Origin: Schistosoma haematobium
Taxonomy: Eukaryota > Platyhelminthes > Trematoda > Strigeidida > Schistosomatidae
Assembly: GCF_000699445.3 (NCBI RefSeq)
Contig: NC_067195.1
Location: forward strand, 82,082,569 to 82,146,568
DNA length: 64,000 nt
Direction: 5' to 3'
The translations under genes were made by a program, and so were the position numbers. Below are positions 12,661 through 23,265 of this stretch, piece by piece. A model generated the notes under the pieces. The model was not told where the DNA came from. It worked only from the letters and a program-made list of their open reading frames with translations, and did not search any database. Each line of letters opens with the position of its first letter. The first letter of the stretch is position 1.

Positions 12661-12775
12661 TTTAATAAATCTATTTGGCCACTGGTAATGGAATCCATGA
12701 GGCTCATTTCGTCCCTTTTGCGACTCCTCAACTGCATGTATTTGCATCCCAGTATTGATGTTATATTATGTCTCA
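12661..12775 (-). repeat. Family A (Sm-alpha-like), decayed fragment
   Basis: Hammerhead region on minus: core TTGAGGA (C3 changed), GACGAAA kept, then GGATTCC. The rest of the unit is not recognisable. Confidence 0.5.
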
Positions 12776-13229
12776 TACATATAGCAAGGCTCTGTATACT
12801 CGTTCACTAACCAATTGTAGGTCATAGTTACATTAATGACACATGTCCCTATACTTAACACAGTATATTGTACATGGAAAGCAATTCCTTTTTTCCTCAC
12901 TGTTTTATTAGAAAACTAGTTGAAAAATATTAGGAAATTTCAGAAATTAACCATTCTGTTTTTTAAAGTCATGCGAAATTACTTTGGAGTTATTCGAAGT
13001 ACTCGGTAAATGATTAGTCTTAATGAATTTATTACATGAAATTGAAACCCTACTATACTATTTAATGTTCGAAGGATTAATGGGTTTAGACGGGAAATAT
13101 TACTTAACTTACTAAATTGTATATTCAGCACTTTTTAATGTAGGACATTGTGATTACTGAGTCTTATAGTTCTTAATTAAAGATAGATCTCAATTGAGGT
13201 ACTATTAAAAACTAGGAACATTTGGACAG
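12776..13229. other. AT-rich DNA, no gene seen
   Basis: No coding potential or recognised repeat. Confidence 0.5.
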
Positions 13230-13560
13230 GCATTATAATCTATAGTAGAACTATCTGGAAGTGCGTAACAAAAACTCCACCACAGATCAAATTAAGGTCT
13301 TTGGGTTTTGTGTTGATCACTTTACTCCAATGAGGTTCAAACCAAGCTAGGCTTAAAAAATAATCATCAGTGGCACTCAACTGAAGTTAGCATTATCTGC
13401 CATTTATTGTCAGGTAAATGATTTACGAGTTAAGCAGTCGAGATGTGATCTAAAGGTGCCGGGTTTGATCTTTAGTGGGGTCATGGATACGTACTAATAA
13501 GGAGTGAAAAACTAGAACATAATAGCTATAGAGTATCTAACGGTTAACTACATTTGTCTT
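13230..13560. repeat. Family B, decayed inverted pair
   Basis: A minus-like half (13230-13330) is followed by a plus-like half (13400-13560) with tRNA-like and hammerhead-position remnants. It is heavily mutated. Confidence 0.4.
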
Positions 13561-15655
13561 CTAAGACTAGTCCTTAATGTGGAACTGCAAAATATACTTG
13601 TTTTAATTTCAAATGTTTAGGGTAACTAATTTGAAAAATAATAAACATTGGAAAATTTCAAAAACTAACATTGTGATTTATTTTTTGACTTCTGAAATTG
13701 GAAAACATACATAGGTATACAATATATTATGACCTTGCAAATAGAATTCATATGCTAAAATGTATTTACAAATGAACTCTTGGTTACTGAGTCTAATGAA
13801 AGATAACTATTTACTGAAATTTTATTGATCAAATGTCTAGCAATTATTGTTACATAATGTCTACTATATTTTTTGTAACATATTAGGTTTTGTTTTTCTT
13901 CATCTAAATATTATTTCATTCTTCTATCATTAGATAGACACAAGAAAATAAGTATACGCAGAGCTATCATATACTATTTAACATAGATATTTTATATCCA
14001 AGTGTCTAAATACACTAACAACTTTTAAACGGCGCCAAAATTATTGGGAATGGTAGAAAAAAGACTGTTTAGCAGTTTCATCTCTCTCTCTCTCTTTATT
14101 TTTTAAAAATTATTAACATTCCCATAATCAACACAATATCTCCTCATAGATATGATTATCAGAACAGATAAATATATATTTTAAATGTAACTATCAGTCG
14201 TATTGATTGTTCTCAACAAAATATGTATCTTAAATCGTAAATTTTCAAACAGTTTCTAAGTTAAATCCGTGTTGCTGAGTTACATCTGGACTGAATATGA
14301 TTATATCGATTAGTTCAAACGTGATATGTTAGTTATTTAACTGATTATAACATTGAATGAATTGAAAATGGAATTTCTAACTATTCTCTTCATGTTTAGA
14401 TTAATAAAATGTTCGTCATTGAAATAAGAAGGATAATTTAAATAAAATCAAAACAACTAGAGGTTCTGTACTTCTCCAGTTGAGGTAAAAACACTTGGAT
14501 GTTAATCAGATTTCAATTCAATCTCATTAGTGTGTTTAACATAGTTGATTTATTCTAGTTTAAGCTAAAAAATGATGTTTAAATCAATCAACATTTAACC
14601 AAATAGGTCACATATTCAAACTCTACTCTAGTTGCTACTTGTGTTTGGGCAACAGTGTACTATTGCAAGTTCTAACTCAACTAAAGTGTGACTTAATACT
14701 TGATTTCTAAGTTTGTACACAGTAAATTAGATATTACTGGATTGAAAATAGTTTAAATGAAACTGAATTAGGTAGACGAAACAAATTGTGAAATCAATAG
14801 ACTTACACTGAATCTTAGCCAAATTGTCCATCGTACTAACGTATTCTTAACTTAGAAGACTGATTACTGGATGTTAAACAGTTGATGACAAATCGTCAAG
14901 GTCAATGACAACTAACTCAGACTGATTAATTTACACCATGAAAAAAGGATATGTGACAAACTAGTTACAACGTGTACGTATTATCTCTGCTTAACCTGTT
15001 ATTTCAAAAATACATCATCTTTCTGGTAAGTTGTTATCTATTCTGTATGTATGCAAAAGAAACAGGATAGCCTGATCGTCAGATTAGGGTAGGTCAGGAT
15101 TAACAGTCATTTAATAATATCGCTTCGACCCAAGACTAAAATAATTTGATCAGTCATATTATTCCGTTAAGCTAAAAGGATTGACTATCTGTCGAACAAC
15201 TTAAATAAGTGAATTGTATCGACTGTAGTTTAAACATCTACGTAGCAAATAATATATAGTAAAAACTTTAAACATATGGTTATTCGCTCACACGTACACA
15301 ATTTTTTTTTCTTTTCAAACACTCACCTTATTTATATCAATTGATCACTGATTTAATTTCTTTTTCTTTTTTTCTGTCGTTACATTTTTATGGGAAATCA
15401 TTTACTAAACGTGACACATTCTTTGATATAGTCTCAATAAATTCACAGATAAAATTTATTTTATATATTTTGAAGGGGAGGGATTGTTTCAAATAAGAAA
15501 ATGGCAAATATTTAATACTGATGAATAACAAAAAGGAAGCGAGTAAATAATAGATTTCAATTATAATCTCCTGTCATTTGTTTTCTTAACAAATACCCCA
15601 ATAGGCGAATTTAAAAGTTTTTATTTGATAAATTGATTTTTTTTCGAAATAAACA
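13561..15655. other. AT-rich DNA, no gene seen
   Basis: A short (TC)n tract lies at about 14082-14095 and T-rich tracts near 15300-15390. I find no coding sequence or shared repeat in this 2 kb. Confidence 0.5.
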
Positions 15656-15659
15656 ATCA

Positions 15660-15835
15660 ACTACAGGCATAGATGAATGGTAGCTAACAGTGGAATCTAG
15701 GATGCGTGTTTCATCCTATTTAAGACTCATCATCTGGATGTACCTACATCTCACAGTTGATATTCATCCAATACTGTTCGTTTCAAAGGCTATCACGTTG
15801 TCCACTTAGCTACTGAGTCCTGATAACCACTAACT
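15660..15835 (-). repeat. Family A (Sm-alpha-like) copy, dead ribozyme
   Basis: Minus-strand unit with recognisable hammerhead: the core is ATGATGA instead of CTGATGA, the GAAA motif is kept, and stem I is ATCCAG against CTAGAT. It continues into the tRNA-like and tail portion through 15835. Confidence 0.65.
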
Positions 15836-16305
15836 TGTGCAAATGAATTAAATAATAAATATTAAATTTGGTACTAATAAGTAGACAATGAGAAATTGTT
15901 TTGTGTTATTACCGAAGAATAATAAAAAAAGGATCACTGTTACCTATTTATGTAATGAAACAACTTTGGGTTATTTTAGAAATGAAAGTTCTTAGATTTA
16001 TATCAGTATGATTATGTGTCAAATTGCTTGAATATCACCTTATACAGAGATAATTTATTTTGAGGTTTATAGTGCATTTTCATTAGTACTAGTGTATAGT
16101 TAGTAATGTCAGATAAGTATTTCCAAATAATTTTCAATCAATTACAAAATTAAACTTTTGATGTTTCAGTAAAGTAACAGACTATCATTAATTTGCAAGG
16201 ATAAAATCCATTAGTTTACAATTTCGAATGAATACTGTAACAGGAAAAGAAATAACTCCTAAAGTTACCTGACAGACGAAAATATCTAGCTACTGAAATC
16301 CTAGA
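15836..16305. other. AT-rich DNA, no gene seen
   Basis: No coding potential or recognised repeat. Confidence 0.5.
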
Positions 16306-16309
16306 ACTC

Positions 16310-16910
16310 ACTTTTTCGGTCGCAGATATCTTCCAAACATTGCTCGTATTCTGAAATTAAACTCAGTGTACTAGATGAAGATGGCAAATTGATTGATGCA
16401 GTATTCAATTTTTGTTGACTGAGATGCTTAGGACATACTTATTACTTATATTCAACCACCGACTACATCAAGGGGCGGTGTTTTCTGGTGAAGAAGTAAT
16501 TTGGAGTAACGCTATTAGAAGCCTAACCAAAAATTAGGATCGGTCAGCGAAGTTACTGACTGCTGAACTGAGCAGTGTACATAGGTCTAGACTATACGGT
16601 TGGGAACTTCATGACTATCGCAATCAATGGTCAGAGACTGGATGATATTACAGGTCTGTAAACTCTTCATCCTCCATTAGATCTTAATTTTCGGAATTGT
16701 TTTCTAAAAACGTTTTTACCACCTCAATAACCTATATTTTCTTCTCGACTCATATTTCCTATCGCTAATTCCTTTTAACTGTCAGCAATACATTTAATCT
16801 TTCCACTACTCTAATATTCGTTTTGACAATGTTATCTTGATGTGATCACAGGAAGTAGCAAGTTGAATCGATGCATACATGTACCGAGTACTATGTTGCG
16901 TATAGCTGTT
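16310..16910 (+). pseudogene. Decayed C-terminus and 3' UTR of RTE-like retrotransposon
   Basis: This plus-strand stretch aligns with the better preserved minus-strand copy at 39863-40357. Matching points are AGATATCTTCCAAACATTGC, the GATGGCAAATTGATTGATG segment, and the 3' UTR ending with CAAGTTGAATCGATGCATAC. The frame is interrupted by many stops and shifts, so it is a dead fragment of the endonuclease/reverse transcriptase polyprotein tail. A Penelope fragment follows directly. Confidence 0.65.
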
Positions 16911-16969
16911 ATTGCGTAAATACTACAACTATTGTACATTATTTTACTCACTATACACGCCATGCTCAC

Positions 16970-17544
16970 ACTATTGTAAAGATCATTAGGAATGGATACC
17001 CAACGAAATTCATCAACAAACACATGGAAAAAATGAAAAGAAGATCAAATATATATACCGTTCTTCAGGGAGTACTGTTCTTAAAACTACGATTCCTAAA
17101 TGATTCTACTGAGGAAATTGCGACTTAGTGGTTAATAAAGGTGGCACAGAAAACAACCGCCCCATAATAACAACCGTTAATAAAGACAGATTGTCTAAAT
17201 TCGTCAAATCCATGTGCATTTACCAAGTTAACTGCTTCTGGGGAGCCATTTATATAGAGTCCATAATTCGGCAAGTCCGCCACCGCATAACAGGACACCA
17301 TCCGTTGTGGCTGAGTAAAGAACATGTAAGAATGGTTAAGAGTTTTATTTTCGCTCAGTTGGTGGAAACAGGTCATCAAATTGAATTGAATAAAGCTTTT
17401 AAGGTTACCCACCGTATTCCATCAAATTTGCCGCATGGATTACGAGTTCGTCTTTTGTACATCTCTGAAGCCATTGGAATCCATGTTCACAAACCAAATT
17501 TTTACATCCAGAAGAAGTTTGCACAACTACTCACACTAACTTGA
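16970..17544 (+). pseudogene. Penelope-like element, C-terminal GIY-YIG endonuclease fragment
   Basis: Two plus-strand frames joined by a frameshift near 17126 encode a Penelope-like C-terminus. The first carries the linker segment IIRNGYPTKFINKHM followed by a short LRF-type block. The second (17128-17544) carries KDRLSKFVKSMCIYQVNCFW, then AIYIES at the GIY-YIG position, a RITGHHPLWL block, VETGHQIELNKAF, and an end resembling EAIGIHVHKPNFYIQKKF. In known schistosome Penelope elements this domain nicks target DNA for insertion. The YIG glycine is Glu here, and the arginine-bearing helix has drifted. The reverse transcriptase domain is absent. With the frameshift this is a dead 5'-truncated copy. 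Family identification is from memory of the motif pattern. Confidence 0.75.
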
Positions 17545-17875
17545 CCATCAGTATAGAAGTGAATTTGTAGCCGAACTTTGATGAAACCCTTTCCTTCAAA
17601 AGTAATTAAATTATTTTCTAATTTCTTCCACTTTTATATTTTACATACTCTCAACATTCGTCCCTTTATTCTTACGAAACTACTATAATATTAACAAATC
17701 ACTGTTCTAGATACAACTTTCAACATACACTTCTTAAGTTCACGCAACCAAATTATATTTGAAGAGAAATATATTGCAGTATTCCATCCAATCAAACAGT
17801 GGTCACACAATTATGGACGAAAACTAACCAACTTCCAGGATAACAGAACAAATTGTTAGTTTATTGTGGAAAAAC
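17545..17875. other. AT-rich DNA, possible Penelope 3' flank
   Basis: No coding sequence is seen. It could be the untranslated 3' part of the element upstream, but I see no second copy in the window to define it. Confidence 0.35.
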
Positions 17876-17879
17876 CTAG

Positions 17880-17948
17880 TAGCTCGAGATAACCATGCGA
17901 GCTTCACGACCAAACCATCCAGTCCAGAGGATGCAACACCTTGAAGAA
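17880..17948 (+). repeat. Fold-back element (family E) fragment
   Basis: CTTCACGACCAAACCATCCA followed by a decayed right arm matches the right half of the family E copies at 34.9 and 35.9 kb. Confidence 0.5.
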
Positions 17949-18086
17949 GTACTGTTTGTAAATGATAGGTAATTTTTAGGACTTTATGTGCGGTAATTCT
18001 ATAATATCAAAAGATAATACTGTAGAACTATAAGAGATGGGTATTTGGATGGTTAAATGTTACACTTGTGTCCACTAGTAGACTAG

Positions 18087-18398
18087 TCATAGAGACATAG
18101 CTGTAATTGATATCGGTTGGAGCACTACTGAGAAACTTGTAAGTTCTACCAAATACCCGAAATCGCACAAGGGACGGAACCTAGGAACTTTAGGTTTCTC
18201 GGTGACCTTATGATTAGTCAACTTACGGGGCGGCCTACATGAACATCTGGGATACCTCTTCTTACCATCTAAGAATTTAAATAAGTCATCTATTTCTGTT
18301 TGTTTTGGCACATTATGTCCATTAATCACATCACCCAATTCAGGCGCGTTTATGAAAAGTTTAAGACCTTTTGCTGTACAGGTTACAAAAAAATACAA
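18087..18398 (-). CDS. Unidentified 103-residue open frame, probable repeat remnant
   Basis: An open frame on minus in a locally GC-richer patch. The predicted product has a middle segment rich in Lys, Arg and Pro (GKKRYPRCSCRPPRKLTNHK) and hydrophobic ends. I recognise no domain, and no splice sites or second copy are evident. The local composition suggests a transposon remnant more than a host exon. Low confidence that it is expressed. Confidence 0.2.
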   Translation of the reverse strand: MYFFVTCTAKGLKLFINAPELGDVINGHNVPKQTEIDDLFKFLDGKKRYPRCSCRPPRKLTNHKVTEKPKVPRFRPLCDFGYLVELTSFSVVLQPISITAMSL

Positions 18399-18399
18399 T

Positions 18400-19615
18400 C
18401 AGCAACATCGTAGTGGCTGGTATTAATAAAAATGAACATTATTTCGACGTCGATTCCTGAGCTGCTTACATTTAACTGGCGATCACTCAATATTCATCGA
18501 CAAGATAAATCAAGAAATAAAAAAAGTAACTTGTTGAAATATTTTGTGCTTAAAATCGCATATTGTACCAAAATACAATACTGAATAAAGCCATTATTAA
18601 TAATGATAACTTCATAGTCGAGATCTAGTTATTCATCTGTCAAACTTCGGTCAATTTGCTCTATTACTCGGCTATCACTGAATATCTCTGGTGGTTAACC
18701 ACCACAATATTAACATAAGTTAATTCCATCAGATTTGATTTTCTTAACTAAGTTTTCAAGAACTTCTCTTTAAATCAGTCAATTATGAAATACCCACTAA
18801 TGTTTATTTGATAGAATTGTAAAGATTTGTTTGAATCAAATCAATAATAGTTTTTGATAACATATTTTCTACAAAGAAATTGTTTCAAGTCAAACTTGGT
18901 ATTTACTATTCTCATATAATATAAATACTGAATACCTGGTGTGTAATTTCTGTCGGGAAAAAATCATTGTTGTTTTAGAATTAAAAACCAGACACACACA
19001 TCTATATAACTAATGTTTATTTCCTCTTTTGTCAATCATATTCAAAGTAACAATCAAGGTATGTGAACGATATGTTGCATTATGTAAGTAATATTTACTT
19101 ATCTTTTCTTCTGTTTACCGACGAACACACATATATACAAATGGTAACAAACAGATAGACACTAATACGAATCTAGTATGGACACAATATTCTAGTCCAT
19201 ATTTCATGCATTATTTACAAATTCCAAATGGGAAAAATCCAACTGTTTTGTCGGATTATTGAGATGTTGTTTTGAAAGTTTAAAATCGATATAGATTCAA
19301 ACTTAATCACTATTCGACAATAATTTCTCTTATGTTAGTTAGATTTTAATTCAAGCAATTATATCTATCGGTGCATTTGCTTGAATCAATCGATCAATTA
19401 AGGAAGTAATCTGTTGTTTTGATTTGACTTATATTTTTATTGTGGGAGAAGAAAAATAATATCTAGTCGATAATTAATGTTACGATTAACTGTTGGATTG
19501 GAATTTTTATTCTCAGTGGTTGAGAAAGTAGAAAATATTGCTTTTAGTGGTGTTGTGTTCTTTGAGCTAGATAGTTTGACTGGACAGTTTTCATTGTCGT
19601 TCTTGTAATTTAAAT
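18400..19615. other. AT-rich DNA, no gene seen
   Basis: No coding potential or recognised repeat. Confidence 0.5.
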
Positions 19616-19619
19616 TAAG

Positions 19620-19985
19620 ATTTCGAATGAATCAATGCTAGACCACCATTGAAAACCTGGAAGTACTGGATGGCCGTTCCGTCCTACTATGGGACTCCTC
19701 AACAGTGCGCATTCACTATCCCGCCCGTGGGATCAGAACCTCTAGACCACTGGGTTGGCCGGTATCTAATGGTGTTAATGTCATACTTTAACTAATCCAC
19801 GAAATCGAGCCACCGTCCCCCATTATTTTCAATGAGTAACTATCTCACAACAGACCTGGTTGAACTCCGCTAATCAGTGCTTCTCATTAGAACTCCATGT
19901 AATACCTCTTGAAACCAGTAACTAGTGAGTACATGATAATTATCATTATTGGGTTGTGGAGAGTTTAGAGTTTAGATCGACATCA
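19620..19985 (-). repeat. Family B copy of the dead-ribozyme sublineage
   Basis: A nearly full minus unit: terminal segment, hammerhead region, shortened tRNA-like region and body, ending where the next unit would begin (TGGGTTGTGGAGAG). On minus the core is TTGAGGA and the second core is GGAA instead of GAAA. The copy at 31545-31900 shares both ribozyme changes and the same deletion across the B-box, so the two descend from one already inactive source. Confidence 0.8.
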
Positions 19986-20254
19986 TGAATGGATCAGTGT
20001 CAAACCATGCATCAAACGTTGAATCGAGACATTCCTAGGGACATTTGTTTAAACTGCCAATCAAACCAAAGAGGAAATCTTTCATAATCTGGTACTGTTC
20101 TAAAAATAAATAAATGGAATCGAATAATCACTTACCATGCTATTAACCGTCAATACTTTTTTAAATTGTTTATTTAAACTAGGACAGTGAAGTGGTGAAC
20201 AGATTATAACTTTTCAATTTTCCTCCGAAATCCCCGTCGCCAATTTTTATAACT
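19986..20254. other. AT-rich DNA, no gene seen
   Basis: Nothing recognised beyond ordinary AT-rich sequence. Confidence 0.45.
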
Positions 20255-20300
20255 TTTCAGTTGAATGCTGCTTGTTTGTTTTGGTCGTCGCTGATTGTTG

Positions 20301-20600
20301 TGTCGGGAACTCTGATCACTTATACTCGAAACGAAGGACCTCTGCAATTCCCACGACGCGAAAGTAAGAACACGAAGACTGGTATAAGTGAAGATTTATT
20401 AACCCCAAAACACGACGACCGTAGTCGAAAATACACTCATTTATATATTGATCGTACACCCATTTTGATTAATAATTAGGATGAAATCACATACTGAGCA
20501 TAGTTCATGTCAATGGAATACAAGAATATCGCATATTATACAGAATAAAATATCGTACGAGAGGACAAAACATACTACATTGAGTAATCGTTACATTGAG
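20301..20600 (+). mobile_element. Possible solo LTR
   Basis: A GC-richer island begins TGTCGGGAAC and contains a compact block of CG-containing words (ACGACGCGAAAG, CGACGACCGTAGTCG) and a TATATATTG promoter-like motif near 20445. A plausible end is CGTTACA at about 20595. TG...CA ends and size suit a Gypsy-type LTR, and it resembles schistosome LTR sequence as I remember it. No clean target duplication is visible, so boundaries are approximate. A 72-residue frame here (20261-20479) has no recognisable domain. Confidence 0.4.
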
Positions 20601-20679
20601 TCAAAATGGATGTAATGTTGAATAAAACTCATAATGAGTAAATCAATCGAAAATTGACTGTTCGTTCCATCATAACAAT

Positions 20680-20854
20680 ATTTTAATTAAAAGTTATGAA
20701 AATAAGGTTTAATCGATCACGTTAGATTTTTTAATATTAAGAGCTTAGTTCATTGAAAGTGAAATTATTCTTTCTTTCAATGATCTTATCGGTTGATGAA
20801 ATTTTTGTAGAGATTGTTTAAATCGATAGATTGTTTACGACACAGATCGATCTC
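20680..20854. other. AT-rich DNA, no feature seen
   Basis: Nothing recognised. Confidence 0.45.
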
Positions 20855-21183
20855 AGTTAAATTACTATTGGGGTCCACGTGACAATCGTAACCAATGGTT
20901 GGGGACTAGATAACATGGTTCATAATCGTTCACAATGGCGTAGGTGTATACATTCTTTGTCTTCCCCTTAGACTGTGAGATTGAATTTACTTTATACCTT
21001 TCTTTCTACAGACTAATTCTTTCTTCCTGTCTTATATCATTATATACAATCCTTTTTTTAAATATCACAACCATTAAAGTAATTACTTCTATGAATTTGG
21101 TGTTCATTTTGTTGTGCCGATGAGGTGTGGCAACTTGAACCGATGTATATACGTGCCTAGTCCTACGTTGTAACTGACTGACT
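20855..21183 (+). mobile_element. 3' end of RTE-like retrotransposon
   Basis: It begins within the last codons equivalent to the 39.9-kb copy (AACCAATGGTTGGGGACTAG, then the segment for RRCIHSLSS) and passes into a 3' UTR. It ends at CAACTTGAACCGATGTATAT and TAACTGACTGACTA. The same tail ends copies at 16.9, 39.64 (minus) and 63.3 kb. It is 5'-truncated, as is usual for LINE insertions. Confidence 0.75.
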
Positions 21184-21262
21184 ATTGAAAACTAGGAAAC
21201 TTTAGACAGTTATTTCATTCTGATATGGGACTCTTCAGTAGCACATACCCAGTAGAGACCAT
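21184..21262 (-). repeat. Family B fragment
   Basis: Minus-strand terminal segment and decayed hammerhead region (ATATGGGACTCTTCAGTAGC) abutting the RTE tail. Confidence 0.55.
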
Positions 21263-21640
21263 TATAAAGCAATTGATTGATCACTAGGTGGTAATCAATG
21301 TTATATGTGTCAAGTCCTTATTTAGTGCAGATCGAATGCTATCGACCAAGTTGCAATGTGGCCACCAGTCTAGGAGACTCGACACTGCGTGCACTATATA
21401 TTGAGATTAGATGGTGGTTGGAGGTAGCCGGCAGGAAACCCTGGACCCGAGTTTCGTGCTACTTGGAACTCGTCAGCAAGGTGTACCTATAATCTTGGGG
21501 GAACTGGTGCTCCCTGACAGGTTCGATCCCGTGTCACCCAGCTTCACAGTCAGAGACGTTACCACTGAGCTATCCGGGCTGCCAAGTAGCACGAAACCCG
21601 GGTCCAGGGTTTCCTGTCGAATACCTCCAACCACCGTCTA
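21263..21640. repeat. Hammerhead repeat family C, inverted composite
   Basis: Minus-strand family C unit. The tRNA-like head (about 21585-21510 on minus) has a textbook A-box, TAGCTCAGTGG, and a B-box-like GGGATCGAACC, followed by a tail and a hammerhead at 21430-21485. At 21580-21640 the 3' half of a second hammerhead appears on plus (CCAAGTAGCACGAAACCCGG), so the ends form an inverted repeat. This gives a third tRNA-plus-ribozyme family besides A and B. Confidence 0.75.
21430..21485 (-). ncRNA. Hammerhead ribozyme, family C
   Basis: On minus the core CTGACGA is at 21476-21470 (position 7 may be any base). Stem II GTTC/GCAC has one U-C mismatch. GAAA is present. Stem III ACTC/GGGT pairs with one G-U. 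The GTC cleavage triplet ends at 21444. Stem I CCTTG/CAGGG pairs with one G-U. All invariant residues are retained. Confidence 0.6.
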
Positions 21641-22424
21641 ATATCAATATAAAGATTATGATTGTTGAACTTTCACCAGTAAACTCAAAGATTCTCGATT
21701 TGATTCCTGATAGTATCGTAGATAGTTACCTAGCTACTTTTAGTCCATGATATAAATCTCTAAAGTTTAACATCTTTCATAGCATCATGGAAATAACAAT
21801 AAATAAGGTTTTTTTTTTAAAAAAATCGTTATAATTCTCTATATTTAGTAAATTTAACTAGGCTATTCTTTATTTCATCGAAGTTATTATCCTCATCTCT
21901 TAAACAACAATAATAATAATAATAACTAATCAAATTAGTGAGTTGAAATAATCAGTAAGAAAAAAAAAGGCTATACGACTAGATTAATAATTTAAAAAGT
22001 GAATAAAAAACAAGGTCACAACTTCAGCTTACTCACATGCATTTAAACTTTCTCTTACCATCCCCCACTCCATCCCATCCCCAACTCCCAACCCCCACAA
22101 AAAAATAGAAAGAAAATAAAACCAAACGAAATATTTATTTTTCTTTTGACTATTTTAATGAAAGAATTTTAAAGTGAACTTATTTCTAATTAATATAGGT
22201 CATCAATGATACTGAGTTCAATTAGTTGCTTGTTTGTTTGTTTGTTTTCTTTTCAAATTTCTACAAATAATTGTCATAAATATATATGTTGCTTTTTATC
22301 TTGTAAATTCACTAAATTTATTCAATATAGATTGATTGATTCTTATTTGGATAGTTAAAATGTTATATGTTCCCAATTTCCATGTTTATAGAGTTTTAAA
22401 TTAAAGTGAAACATCAGAAGGGAA
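21641..22424. other. AT-rich DNA with C-rich and T-rich tracts
   Basis: Contains a short (AAT)n tract near 21908-21925, a CCCCA-rich tract at 22060-22100, and a TTTG repeat near 22230-22245. No gene seen. Confidence 0.5.
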
Positions 22425-22705
22425 TTGTGGAGATTTTAGAAATTTCATAGATTGAAATCATGATTTAGTTGTAGCTAGACCACTATGGAAAACCTGGAAG
22501 CACTGAATAGCCGTTTCTTGAAGTCAGTCACTAATGAGCAGATGATTATTATCAGAAGGGGTTCGAATCTCGCGGGGTGCGGGATCGTGGATGCGCATTT
22601 CTGAGGAGTTCCATACTAAGACGAAACGGTCGTCCAGTGCTTCCAGGTTTTCCATGGTGGTCTAGCTTCAAATGACTCATGATTTCAATCTGTAAAATGA
22701 AACAG
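22425..22705. repeat. Family B inverted pair
   Basis: A minus terminal segment and broken hammerhead (22425-22515) joins a short body remnant (GTGAGCAGATGATTATTATC type). This is joined at AGAAGGGGTTCGAAT to the tRNA-like 3' part, hammerhead and terminal segment of a plus copy (22556-22705). The same internal junction occurs at 53870-53890, which suggests a recurrent deletion or template switch at GGGGTTCGAA. Confidence 0.75.
22591..22640 (+). ncRNA. Hammerhead ribozyme, family B, slightly decayed
   Basis: Core CTGAGGA and GAAA are intact, with a GTC cleavage triplet. Stem III ACGG/TCGT pairs with one G-U. Stem II GTTC/AGAC has one mismatch, and stem I loses its first pair (T opposite C). 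Activity is possible but probably weak. Confidence 0.45.
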
Positions 22706-22904
22706 TTGTTCAAGAATTTATCTGATATTGATATTTGAACAGAAAAGATTGTCTTTAACTGAAAGGAATAATTGTAAATTAATAATGATCTAATTTAGAA
22801 CTGATATAATTTATTAAATGTAGTCGATTTTAAATAATATGCTTACTTTATTATGTGCTTATGCCTGTTACATTCGCGAGATTCGAACCTTTTCTGATAT
22901 TAGT

Positions 22905-23265
22905 CAACATATGCTCACTAGCGACTAAATTCAAGAGGTATTTCATGGAGTTCTAATGAAAAGCAATGATTAGTGGAGTTCAACTACGTCTGTTGTGAGA
23001 CAGTTACTCACTGAAGACAATGATGGACGGTCGCACAATGTTGTGGATTGGTTGAAGTTAAACATTAACACTGTTGGATGCCGTTCAGCTCACTGGTCTA
23101 GAGAATAAGCGTTGTTTGGTGACAGCAGAGGTCCTGAGTTGGAGTCCGTTTTGATGCGAGATTGTGAATACGCAGTGTTGAGAAGTCTTATAGTAGGACG
23201 GAACGGCCATCCAGCACTTCCAGGTTTTCCATGGTGTTCGAGCTTCAATTGACTCATGATCTCAA
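22905..23265 (+). repeat. Family B copy, dead ribozyme
   Basis: Plus-strand unit from the 'CACTAGCGACTAAATTCAAG' body landmark through the tRNA-like and hammerhead regions to the terminal segment. The core reads TTGAGAA and the second core GGAA, so the ribozyme is inactive. Confidence 0.75.

Noticed and set aside
17125..17412. 95-residue minus-strand frame
   Set aside because: It is the shadow of the Penelope GIY-YIG frame on the other strand.
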